NCBI GenBank assembly: GCA_017427285.1
Contig: JAFRTE010000031.1
Location: 1 to 64,000 of the forward strand
DNA from: Clostridia bacterium
GTDB taxonomy: Bacteria; Bacillota; Clostridia; Oscillospirales; UBA644
Direction of reading: 5' to 3'
Length of the DNA: 64,000 nt
Within the stretch, counting starts at the first letter, position 1; each line of letters starts with the position of its first letter. Positions 51,069-58,407 of this stretch are shown piece after piece. A model generated the notes under the pieces. The model ran no database searches. It was not told where the DNA came from and worked only from the letters and a program-made list of their open reading frames with translations. The translations under genes and the position numbers were made by a program.

Positions 51069-52223
51069 ATGAACGAAAAAAAGCTTAAACGGCTTTTTCT
51101 GATAAAAAGGATCATTTTCGTTGCAATTATAGCGTATATTGTCATTTTCGCACTTATGAATACGTCGTATCTTTCCGTTGACAATCTTCGCAGATTCGGC
51201 TACAGCGCAAGAACAGCTCTTACGCAGACATCCGCTTCGAATAACGACGTCCTTACGTATTCCTCGGAAGATATCCCCGTTTTCACACCCTTCAAAGACG
51301 GATTTGCAGTCCTTAACGGTTCTCAGCTTTCCGTTTACAGTAAGGATAACATAAGGCTTTCGTATCACAACGTAAGTTTTCGCCATCCCGTGATCCGCGT
51401 TTCAGACGAATTTATACTCTGTTATGACCGCGGCGGAAAACTTCTGAAGGTATTCAACAGCTTTGACCTTCTTTTCGAGTATGAATTTTCGGAGCTGATA
51501 ATCAACGCGTCTGTCGATAACAGCGGCAGAGTAGCGGTCCTTACCGAAAAATACGGATATAAAGGACAGCTCACGCTTTTTGACGGTTCTTTCAAAGAAC
51601 GCTTCTTATGGTATTCCGCAGATACTTACCCCATCGACGTTGCGTTCACATCTACAAACACTCTTTCCGTTGTTACTATAGCGCAGGAATATGAAAACCT
51701 TAATACGGTCGTTTATACTCTCAACTATTCCGCGGGCGAGGAGAGGGGCAATATTACGTCACAGGGAACGTTTCCGCTTTCCGTAACGATGAAGAGCGAC
51801 GGTTCGGTTGAGGTCATGTCCGAATCCGGTCTGGTTTCGTTCAGAAGCGGCGGCTGCAATACCGTTTACACTTACGGAACAAGAACTCCGCACCGTTTTT
51901 ATCAGGGCGGGAAATATACCGTTATTTCATACAGAAATTCAGCTCAGAACGACACTTATACCGTCTGCGCGGTCGATATTGCGGGCAACCGTCTTTTCGA
52001 ACAGGATTTTCAAAACGTCCGCGCCGTCAGCGCATTATCCGACGCGATTTTTGTTTTGACGTCAGACAGCTTCTTCGTCCTTGACGCAACGGGAACTCCC
52101 GTAAGCCGTACCGACGCTCCCGCAGGCGTTACCGGCATTGTCCCCGGCCGCCGGAAACTCATTCTTTACGGCGCAGAAAAAGCATTTATCTACAATGTTA
52201 CCGATTTTTTAAAACAACACTGA
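51069..52223 (+). CDS. DUF5711-family membrane-anchored beta-propeller-like protein
   Basis: 384 aa. A single N-terminal helix (about 12-32, IKRIIFVAIIAYIVIFALMN) anchors an extracellular domain of repeated beta strands with an alternating pattern (FAVLNGSQLSVYSKD, GKLLKVFNSFDLLFEYEF, GQLTLFDGSFKERFLWY), resembling a propeller. The family is widespread in Clostridia, next to truA or cvpA, and has no established function. It has no enzyme motif. Confidence 0.8.
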   Translation: MNEKKLKRLFLIKRIIFVAIIAYIVIFALMNTSYLSVDNLRRFGYSARTALTQTSASNNDVLTYSSEDIPVFTPFKDGFAVLNGSQLSVYSKDNIRLSYHNVSFRHPVIRVSDEFILCYDRGGKLLKVFNSFDLLFEYEFSELIINASVDNSGRVAVLTEKYGYKGQLTLFDGSFKERFLWYSADTYPIDVAFTSTNTLSVVTIAQEYENLNTVVYTLNYSAGEERGNITSQGTFPLSVTMKSDGSVEVMSESGLVSFRSGGCNTVYTYGTRTPHRFYQGGKYTVISYRNSAQNDTYTVCAVDIAGNRLFEQDFQNVRAVSALSDAIFVLTSDSFFVLDATGTPVSRTDAPAGVTGIVPGRRKLILYGAEKAFIYNVTDFLKQH

Positions 52224-52264
52224 AAAACACAACACAAACAAACACATAAAAAGGAGAATCTGCT

Positions 52265-53020
52265 TTGGATATCGCTTTACGTACCGGCCTTGATATTCTC
52301 GTCGTCGCGATAATCGTTTTATGTATCGTTCTCGGCGCGAGAAAAGGTCTTGTCCGCTCGGTAATAGGACTCTTCGGTAAAATCATATCTCTTGTCGCCG
52401 CATTTTTCCTTTCGGAAAATCTGGGCGTCTATCTCGACCGTAATTATATTCATGCTCCGATGCGTCAGTGGCTGATAAATCAGCTTTCGCCGACTGCCGA
52501 AAACGTTGACGCTTCGCTGCAGTCTCTCGATCTTAATGCTCTTTTCGGGCAGAAACCGCAATTTTTTACGGATATGATCGATTTTCTGCATCTTGACTTC
52601 ACTCAGCTGATGTCGAAATATCTTTCTTTAAGAGAGCAGGGACCCGAGCAGGCAAAGGCCGCTATTATAGACACTATGATATCTCCGTTATCGGCGACCG
52701 TAAGCAGAATAACGGCGTTCATAATAATATTTATAGTCTGCGCTGTCGGAGTTGCGGTTTTGTGGTGGCTTTCGGACCTTATAATCAATCTGCCCATCAT
52801 AAAGCAGCTTGATACGCTGGGCGGCGTTGTATTCGGTGCTCTGAACGGTATACTCATTGTTTTTATCGCGGTATCCGTTTTAGGCGTAACGTCTCAGTAT
52901 ATACTTAAAGATAAATCTTACGAGGACCGTCAGCAGATAGTCAGCGGAACGTTTGTCTATAAGCATTTCAAAAAAATCAACCCCATTACGGGTCTTTTAA
53001 CGCAAGACGATAACAAATAA
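52265..53020 (+). CDS. CvpA-family membrane protein
   Basis: 251 aa from a TTG start; AAGGAGA lies 10 nt ahead. Helices at about 5-25 (DILVVAIIVLCIVLGARKGL, with the CvpA Gly-Leu-Val motif just after), 30-50, 135-160 and 185-210. CvpA proteins are linked to envelope stress and colicin V production; biochemical activity is unknown. The central region between helices 2 and 3 is longer than in E. coli CvpA. Confidence 0.82.
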   Translation: MDIALRTGLDILVVAIIVLCIVLGARKGLVRSVIGLFGKIISLVAAFFLSENLGVYLDRNYIHAPMRQWLINQLSPTAENVDASLQSLDLNALFGQKPQFFTDMIDFLHLDFTQLMSKYLSLREQGPEQAKAAIIDTMISPLSATVSRITAFIIIFIVCAVGVAVLWWLSDLIINLPIIKQLDTLGGVVFGALNGILIVFIAVSVLGVTSQYILKDKSYEDRQQIVSGTFVYKHFKKINPITGLLTQDDNK

Positions 53021-53041
53021 CTTCCTCAAGAGGATTCTGTC

Positions 53042-53617
53042 ATGACCGTTCCCAATTTTATCACAACAATCAGAATACTTCTCGTTCCCGTATTCTGTAT
53101 CCTCTATTTTATGCCGGGGCTTCGATGGGCGGCGTTTATTGTGCTTGTCCTTTCGGGTATCTCCGACGTTCTCGACGGCATAATAGCAAGAAAATTCAAT
53201 CAGGTATCAAGGTTGGGAAAAGTTCTCGATCCTATTGCCGATAAGCTTTTTCAGCTTTCAACCGTCATATGCATCACGATAGATAATCCCGAGATATGGT
53301 GGATGCTTGCTCTGATGGTAGCAAAAGAGCTTTTCATGCTTATAGGCGGTACGATTTTCTATCATAAAACTCACGCCGTGATCGCGTCGAAATGGTACGG
53401 AAAACTTACGTCGGTCCTTCTCTTCTCAACGTTTGTAATATCTTTTTTCCTCTATTTCATGGACGCGTCTCGCTGCATAAGCATAATTATTATCTCACTT
53501 TTCGCTGCCGTTACAATGATATTTATGATAATCTCTGCGGTCAGCTATACCCGTATGGCGGTAGCCATAAACAACGAACATAAAAAGCAAAAAGGACAAA
53601 CTGAAAATAATGGATAA
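53042..53617 (+). CDS. pgsA: CDP-diacylglycerol-glycerol-3-phosphate phosphatidyltransferase
   Basis: 191 aa, starting MTVPNFITTIRILLVPVF. The CDP-alcohol phosphatase signature D-G-x2-A-R-x8-G-x3-D-x3-D is complete in residues about 47-70. It makes phosphatidylglycerophosphate in the membrane, the first committed step to phosphatidylglycerol. It overlaps the clp gene by 8 nt. Confidence 0.9.
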   Translation: MTVPNFITTIRILLVPVFCILYFMPGLRWAAFIVLVLSGISDVLDGIIARKFNQVSRLGKVLDPIADKLFQLSTVICITIDNPEIWWMLALMVAKELFMLIGGTIFYHKTHAVIASKWYGKLTSVLLFSTFVISFFLYFMDASRCISIIIISLFAAVTMIFMIISAVSYTRMAVAINNEHKKQKGQTENNG

Positions 53618-55898
53618 CATGAAACGTTTACTCTGTGACAGATGTCACAAACGTATTGCAATAGTTTTTATCTCCAAGGTCGAAAACGGCGTTCCAAAAA
53701 AACAGGCGCTCTGCCTCAAATGCGCAAGGGAGCTCGGTCTCGATCCCACAAAAGACCTCGCGAACAATTTCGGCATAGACGAAAAACAGTTTGAGGAAAT
53801 GAACGACGAAATAAGCAGAATGATTATAGACGGTCAGGACGGAGATTTTTCTCCCGGCGGAGCGCTCAGTCTCGACCCGGACAATAAAATATTCGGCGAC
53901 GTCGAGGGTGACGGAGACGAAGGAGAAAAGACTGAACAGGGCGACGCAAAAAAAACACGCGATACAAAATCCTCACAGCCCAAAACAAGATTTCTCGGAC
54001 AGTTTTGCAAAAACCTTACGAAAGCTGCCGCCGAAGGCAAAATAGACAACGTTGTCGGCAGAGAAAAAGAGATGGAGCGCGTTTTGCAGATCCTTACCCG
54101 CCGCACGAAAAACAACCCGTGTCTTATCGGTGAGCCCGGCGTAGGCAAAACAGCGATCGCAGAGGGTATCGCCCTTAAAATCGCCAAAAAGGAAATTCCC
54201 GCAAAGCTTGCAAACAAACAGATATATCTTCTCGACCTTACCGCTCTCATCGCCGGCACGCAGTTTCGCGGTCAGTTTGAGAGCAGAATAAAAGGCCTTA
54301 TCGAAGAGGTTAAAACGATAGGCAATATCATTCTCGTTATCGACGAGGTACATACTCTTGTCGGAACGGGAGACGCCGAGGGATCGATGAACGCCGCAAA
54401 TATGCTCAAACCGGCCCTTTCGAGAGGCGAGATCCAGGTTATCGGCGCTACCACGCTTAACGAATACAGAAAATATATCGAAAAAGACGCGGCGCTTGAA
54501 AGACGCTTCCAGCCCGTTATGGTCAATGAACCGTCAATCGAGGAAAGCGTAGAAATGATACGCGGTATCAAATCATATTACGAGAAATTCCACAACGTAA
54601 AAGTCCCCATGCTTATCGCCGAAAAAGCCGTTGAAATGTCCGAAAGATACGTAAACGACAGATTCCTTCCCGACAAAGCGATAGACCTTATCGACGAAGC
54701 GTGCTCAAACGCAGTCCTTAAAAACCCGCTTTACGACGAGTATTTCAAGCTCGGAGAAAAACTGAAATCCGTTAAGGCGGAAGCCGAAAAACTTGAAGCA
54801 AAGCAGGAAAAAGACGAAGAGGACTATAAAAAGATCGCCGAAACCCGATCCGAAGAGCTCCGTCTTGAATCGTCATATTCCGAAATGACGAAAAAAATAG
54901 AGGAATGCACCGTATCTTTCGACGACCTTGCCGCCGTAATAGAATTATGGACGGGCATTCCCGCGTCGAAAATCAAAGAGGGCGAATACGCCAGACTTCG
55001 AAACCTTGAATCCGAGCTTAAAAAACATATAGTAGGACAGGACGAAGCCGTAAAAGCCGTTGCAGACGCCGTAAAACGCGGCAGGATCAGTCTCGTCCCC
55101 AGAAAAAGACCGATCTCCTTCATTTTTTCCGGACCTACGGGCGTAGGAAAAACCGAGCTTGTAAAAGTGCTTTCCAAAGAGCTTTTCGATTCTCCCGAAA
55201 CACTTATCCGTCTCGATATGAGCGAATTTATGGAGAAGCACTCCGTTTCCCGTATAATCGGCTCTCCCCCGGGATATGTCGGCTATGACGAAGCGGGTCA
55301 GCTTACCGAAAAAATCAGGCGTAAACCGTATTCCGTCATTCTTTTCGACGAAATAGACAAGGCGCATCCCGACGTTCTAAATATACTTCTTCAGATCCTT
55401 GACGACGGCGTTATCTCTGATGCTCACGGCAAAAAAGTAAGCTTTGAACACGCCCTTATCGTAATGACCGCAAACGCCGGCTCGAATATCAAAGGCGGAG
55501 AGGTCGGTTTCAACAAGTCCATCGAAACCGTATCCTCCGAGAAAACGAAGAAAGCGCTCAGAGAATTTCTCCGTCCCGAATTTTTAAACAGAGTTGACGA
55601 AATAATCACCTTCAAACCTCTGCCCAAAGATCTCTTCCCGGATATCATCCGCATCAGACTCAAAGAGCTTGCAGACGGACTTGAAGAGCGCGAGATATCT
55701 CTTGAATACACCGACGACGTCCTTGATATCCTAACTGAAAAAAGCTATTCTGCCGAGTTCGGCGCAAGAAACGTCCGTCGCGTAGTCCAGAAGGAAATAG
55801 AAGACAAAGTTGTCTCCGTAATGTGCGACAGCGATATGGTTCCAAAAAAAATCGCTGTTTCCGCGGAAAACGGAGAGCTGAAAGTAGAAGTTGAATAA
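53610..55898 (+). CDS. ClpC-like AAA+ unfoldase with an McsA-type zinc finger N-terminus
   Basis: 762 aa. Instead of the double Clp_N repeat, residues 1-60 carry a four-cysteine zinc site (C9, C12, C35, C38) in an McsA-like context. Two AAA+ modules follow: D1 with GEPGVGKT (174-181) and D2 with GPTGVGKT (about 507-514), separated by a coiled-coil middle domain with UVR-like Glu/Lys runs (about 380-440). A VGF tripeptide near 632 fits the loop that docks on ClpP. It would unfold proteins for ClpP degradation. The N-terminal swap suggests a distinct substrate or adaptor route. Confidence 0.88.
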   Translation: MDNMKRLLCDRCHKRIAIVFISKVENGVPKKQALCLKCARELGLDPTKDLANNFGIDEKQFEEMNDEISRMIIDGQDGDFSPGGALSLDPDNKIFGDVEGDGDEGEKTEQGDAKKTRDTKSSQPKTRFLGQFCKNLTKAAAEGKIDNVVGREKEMERVLQILTRRTKNNPCLIGEPGVGKTAIAEGIALKIAKKEIPAKLANKQIYLLDLTALIAGTQFRGQFESRIKGLIEEVKTIGNIILVIDEVHTLVGTGDAEGSMNAANMLKPALSRGEIQVIGATTLNEYRKYIEKDAALERRFQPVMVNEPSIEESVEMIRGIKSYYEKFHNVKVPMLIAEKAVEMSERYVNDRFLPDKAIDLIDEACSNAVLKNPLYDEYFKLGEKLKSVKAEAEKLEAKQEKDEEDYKKIAETRSEELRLESSYSEMTKKIEECTVSFDDLAAVIELWTGIPASKIKEGEYARLRNLESELKKHIVGQDEAVKAVADAVKRGRISLVPRKRPISFIFSGPTGVGKTELVKVLSKELFDSPETLIRLDMSEFMEKHSVSRIIGSPPGYVGYDEAGQLTEKIRRKPYSVILFDEIDKAHPDVLNILLQILDDGVISDAHGKKVSFEHALIVMTANAGSNIKGGEVGFNKSIETVSSEKTKKALREFLRPEFLNRVDEIITFKPLPKDLFPDIIRIRLKELADGLEEREISLEYTDDVLDILTEKSYSAEFGARNVRRVVQKEIEDKVVSVMCDSDMVPKKIAVSAENGELKVEVE

Positions 55899-55910
55899 AA
55901 GGGGATTTTT

Positions 55911-56768
55911 ATGGCAGATTATGATATTATAATTATCGGTTCAGGCCCCGCGGGCGTATCTGCGGCTTTATACTCCGTCCGTGCGGGACTTAACACGCTT
56001 ATCGTTTCCGCAGGCGCGGGAGCTCTTGCCAAAGCCGAAAAAATAGAAAACTTCTATGGTACGGGCAAACCGCTCACGGGTAAAGAGCTTCACGCTTCGG
56101 GTGAAAAACAGGCGGAAGACCTCGGCGTCCGTATCGTTCGCGAACAGGTCGTCTCCGTTGAATATTTCGGCGATTTCAACGTTTCGACATCTTCCTCGAC
56201 GTTTACCTCCAAAGCCCTTATCCTCGCCACCGGCACGTCCCGTAAGGCGCCGAAAATCAAAGGCATAGCTGAGTTTGAAGGTAAAGGCGTAAGCTACTGC
56301 GCGGTATGCGACGCATTCTTTTACCGTAAAAAACCAGTTGCGGTAATAGGGGAGGGCGAATACGCTTTAAAGGAAGCGCTCGAGCTTTCTCACGTCACCG
56401 ATAACGTAACAATCCTCACAAACGGGCTCGATCCGAAGACCGATATGTCAAAATTCAACGTGATCACCGATAAAATATCGGAAATATGCGGCGAAGAAAA
56501 CGTCAGCGGCGTTTCGTTCGAATCGGGCGACAAGCTTGAAGTAAAAGGCGTATTTATCGCTCTCGGCGTTGCGGGCAGCACCGATATGGCGCGCAAGATC
56601 GGCGCTGTTATAAAGGACGGCAAGATTTCCGTAAACGAAAATCTCGAAACGTCCGTTCCCGGTCTTTTCGCTGCGGGCGACTGCGTTGGAGGCACGCTTC
56701 AGGTCTACAAAGCCGTATACGAGGGCGCTTTGGCGGCAAAATCCGCTATTTCCTTTGTAAGAAAATAA
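55911..56768 (+). CDS. Thioredoxin-reductase-like flavoprotein, altered NADPH site
   Basis: 285 aa with FAD motif IIGSGPAGVSAAL (8-20), the redox pair Cys130/Cys133 in YCAVCDAFF, and the C-terminal FAD motif VPGLFAAGDCVGG. The second nucleotide motif is GEGEYA (148-153), but the HRRxxxR segment that selects NADPH is missing: the corresponding strand reads NVTILTNGLD. Such changes occur in ferredoxin-dependent and other non-NADPH reductases of clostridia. It probably reduces thioredoxin; the electron donor is open. It starts 12 nt after the clp gene; a terminator follows. Confidence 0.82.
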   Translation: MADYDIIIIGSGPAGVSAALYSVRAGLNTLIVSAGAGALAKAEKIENFYGTGKPLTGKELHASGEKQAEDLGVRIVREQVVSVEYFGDFNVSTSSSTFTSKALILATGTSRKAPKIKGIAEFEGKGVSYCAVCDAFFYRKKPVAVIGEGEYALKEALELSHVTDNVTILTNGLDPKTDMSKFNVITDKISEICGEENVSGVSFESGDKLEVKGVFIALGVAGSTDMARKIGAVIKDGKISVNENLETSVPGLFAAGDCVGGTLQVYKAVYEGALAAKSAISFVRK

Positions 56769-56772
56769 AAAA

Positions 56773-56807
56773 CGGCGAAGATTTAACGTCTCCGCCGCAT
56801 TTTTTTG
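56773..56807 (+). terminator. Terminator after the flavoprotein gene
   Basis: CGGCG-A-AGA, loop, TCT-C-CGCCG, then ATTTTTTT. It closes the long plus-strand run that started at 46907. Confidence 0.82.
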
Positions 56808-56828
56808 GCCAAAATCTAAAAAAAAGTA

Positions 56829-56857
56829 TTGACAAATGAAAAAAAATGGTATATAAT
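56829..56857 (+). promoter_or_regulatory. Consensus promoter for a short RNA
   Basis: TTGACA (56829-56834), exactly 17 nt, TATAAT (56852-56857). No protein gene of ordinary size follows on this strand for more than 1 kb. Confidence 0.85.
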
Positions 56858-56863
56858 ACGTTC

Positions 56864-57020
56864 AATGAATCATATGAAAGCGCCTGACGGCGATTTTTAA
56901 CTGTTTTTGGGGTTTGATTCCCCTCGCTTTCACCACTTAATCCTTTAGTGTTTGTTGTGTGTTTGGGTTATGCTGACGACCGTTTTCAGTTTATCTGATA
57001 ACGGTCGTTAAGCATTTTAC
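56864..57020 (+). ncRNA. Candidate small RNA with tRNA-like 3' half
   Basis: The predicted transcript begins about 7 nt after the -10 box. Positions 56875-56882 (TGAAAGCG) pair perfectly with 56925-56932 (CGCTTTCA), followed by CCA. Just inside lies GGGG-TTTGATT-CCCC (56909-56923), a T-arm-like hairpin at tRNA spacing. Only about 25 nt separate the 5' strand from this arm, so there is no normal D-arm. A weak four-pair hairpin CGCC/GGCG there competes with the long helix. A long stem of some 16-20 pairs with loop TTTAT (about 56969-57015) ends the RNA, with only TTTT after it. Borders are estimates. Confidence 0.5.
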
Positions 57021-57128
57021 GGATATTTGCATATTATACATAAAAAGACGGAGTCGGGTATATTTCGATTTTTTCGCAAGCAGATAAAGAATGTAAAAGA
57101 GTAAAATTATAACAGCAATTAAACACAT
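56991..57128 (-). CDS. Small membrane peptide, 45 aa, opposite the small RNA
   Basis: An ATG at 57128 follows GGGAGG at ideal distance. The peptide starts MCLIAVIILLFYILYLLAKK, an uninterrupted membrane helix, then SKYTRLRLFMYNMQ with several basic residues, and stops at 56991. Helix plus basic tail is the look of type I toxins and of many small regulatory membrane proteins. An extended -10 (TGATATAAT) lies about 30 nt upstream. Its last codons are complementary to the terminator hairpin of the opposite-strand RNA. Expression is not proven; a spurious frame remains possible. Confidence 0.5.
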   Translation of the reverse strand: MCLIAVIILLFYILYLLAKKSKYTRLRLFMYNMQISVKCLTTVIR

Positions 57129-57164
57129 CGGAATAACCTCCCTTTGTATCCGGTTACAATTATA

Positions 57165-57632
57165 TCAGTTATTTTCCAACACGGCGGAATACCCGTTTGT
57201 CTTGTCGCCCGTTACCGAAACATAATATGTTTCTCCGAAAGCAGCCGTAAAGGAGATGGCGTCCATCGGTATTTTATATTCTTCGGGGTAGTCAAAGCTG
57301 TAATCCGGCTCAAAGTATTCGGTCACAACTATAAACGACAGCGTCACTTCCGCCGTCTCTGCGGGACTTTCCATAAACTGCCTGTCAAACGTCCAGCTTA
57401 ATATATCGTTGCGCTTTATAAACGACCTGTCGGCGTTTGAGCAGCCGCTCCCTCCGGTTTGTCCGTTCACAGTCCATTGGGTGAGAAAAAGCCCGATATC
57501 CTCTTTGATGTCAAGATTGATTATAACGTTTATCTCATCTTTGTTGTCCTGCTTGCTGTCGCATCCTGTCGCCGCAAAAACTATCATTAAAACAACAAAT
57601 ACCGCGATTACCGTTTTGCTTATCTTTCTCAT
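57165..57632 (-). CDS. Lipoprotein of unknown function, 155 aa
   Basis: Signal peptide with lipobox ATGC (Cys24 in FAATGCDSKQD). The mature part is a single beta-rich domain with a possible disulfide-free Cys and phrases such as INVIINLDIKEDIGLFL and AISFTAAFGETYYVSVTGD; Ig-like folding is likely. No family recognised. The 45-aa peptide gene starts 37 nt downstream on the same strand. Confidence 0.75.
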   Translation of the reverse strand: MRKISKTVIAVFVVLMIVFAATGCDSKQDNKDEINVIINLDIKEDIGLFLTQWTVNGQTGGSGCSNADRSFIKRNDILSWTFDRQFMESPAETAEVTLSFIVVTEYFEPDYSFDYPEEYKIPMDAISFTAAFGETYYVSVTGDKTNGYSAVLENN

Positions 57633-57772
57633 TTCTTCTTTTCCTGTTTTTCTTTTTTTCGTAAATGTTCATCTCGTCCGTATTATTTTTACCTGATTAT
57701 ATTATTCTTGATCTGTGTAAATACTATACGGCGGCCGTTTATTTCACAGCCGGAGAAATACGCTGAAAACCG

Positions 57773-58204
57773 TTAAAAACTCCAGAATCCCGTCCCCGTT
57801 TCCGGGTCGTATTTTCTTGATATTATACCGCCTTTAACGGGTCTTAACTCGATCTCCGCCGTGTATAAAACGGTTATCGACTTCATATGTCCGCCCGCAA
57901 CGCAATGTTTCTCTCCGCCTTTATACGAAAAAACTGCGTGCGTATGATGAAAAAGCCCGTTTTCGTCCGAGGTAATATTCCCGGTCAGAGAAACAAGCTC
58001 AAGCATCCCGCAAACCGTTTGCGATTCAAACCTTCCCTCATCCGGCAAAAAAGTCTGTATCGTTGCTTCGCTGCACCCGCCTATACCGTTGAAAACGGCG
58101 GAAGAGATCTTCTCTTTTTTACAGATGTCGATAATTCCGCCGATTATTTCGTCGCCTTTGTCCATACGAATATATAAAGTTTCACCGAATTTTGCGTATT
58201 CCAT
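57773..58204 (-). CDS. PPC/DUF296-domain protein
   Basis: CCGGAGG ahead of ATG 58204 sets the start, giving 143 aa from MEYAKFGETLYIRM. The PPC fold is shown by GDEIIGGIIDICKKEKI, FNGIGGCSEATI, the histidines in GLFHHTHAVFSY and the closing VAGGHMKSITV. In plants this domain sits in AT-hook proteins; bacterial stand-alone versions form trimers that bind metal, with unclear function. Confidence 0.82.
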   Translation of the reverse strand: MEYAKFGETLYIRMDKGDEIIGGIIDICKKEKISSAVFNGIGGCSEATIQTFLPDEGRFESQTVCGMLELVSLTGNITSDENGLFHHTHAVFSYKGGEKHCVAGGHMKSITVLYTAEIELRPVKGGIISRKYDPETGTGFWSF

Positions 58205-58302
58205 TTCGATCCTCCGGTATCGAGCCGTTGAACGTCCCGTTTTATATATTATACACCGAATATAAAATCTTGTCAACCTCTAAAAAAGAGCCGTCAAAAC
58301 GC

Positions 58303-58331
58303 TTGACTTTTTCTCAAAAAAGTGGTATAAT
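58303..58331 (+). promoter_or_regulatory. Promoter of the second MATE gene
   Basis: TTGACT, 17 nt, TATAAT; predicted start near 58338. Confidence 0.78.
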
Positions 58332-58351
58332 ACTATTTGTTGAGTGGCAGA

Positions 58352-58390
58352 AATGCGTAAGTCCGAACAGGGCTTGCGCATTATTTTTTT
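58352..58390 (+). terminator. Attenuator-like terminator in the MATE leader
   Basis: AATGCGTAAG and CTTGCGCATT pair in a 10-bp stem (one G-T) around an 11-nt loop, followed at once by A and seven T. It sits between the promoter and the ribosome site of the MATE gene. The loop AGGGC can pair with GCCCT at 58391, next to the GGGAGG, offering an alternative structure. Confidence 0.65.
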
Positions 58391-58407
58391 GCCCTCGGGA
58401 GGTTGAA

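Noticed and set aside
56864..57020. tmRNA (ssrA)
   Set aside because: The tRNA-like ends are only about 50 nt apart, there is no tag reading frame ending in Ala-Ala, and tmRNA is about 350 nt.
58192..58407. 72-residue N-terminal extension of the second MATE protein
   Set aside because: The extension would be translated from DNA that contains the promoter and a terminator; GGGAGG at 58398 points to ATG 58408.
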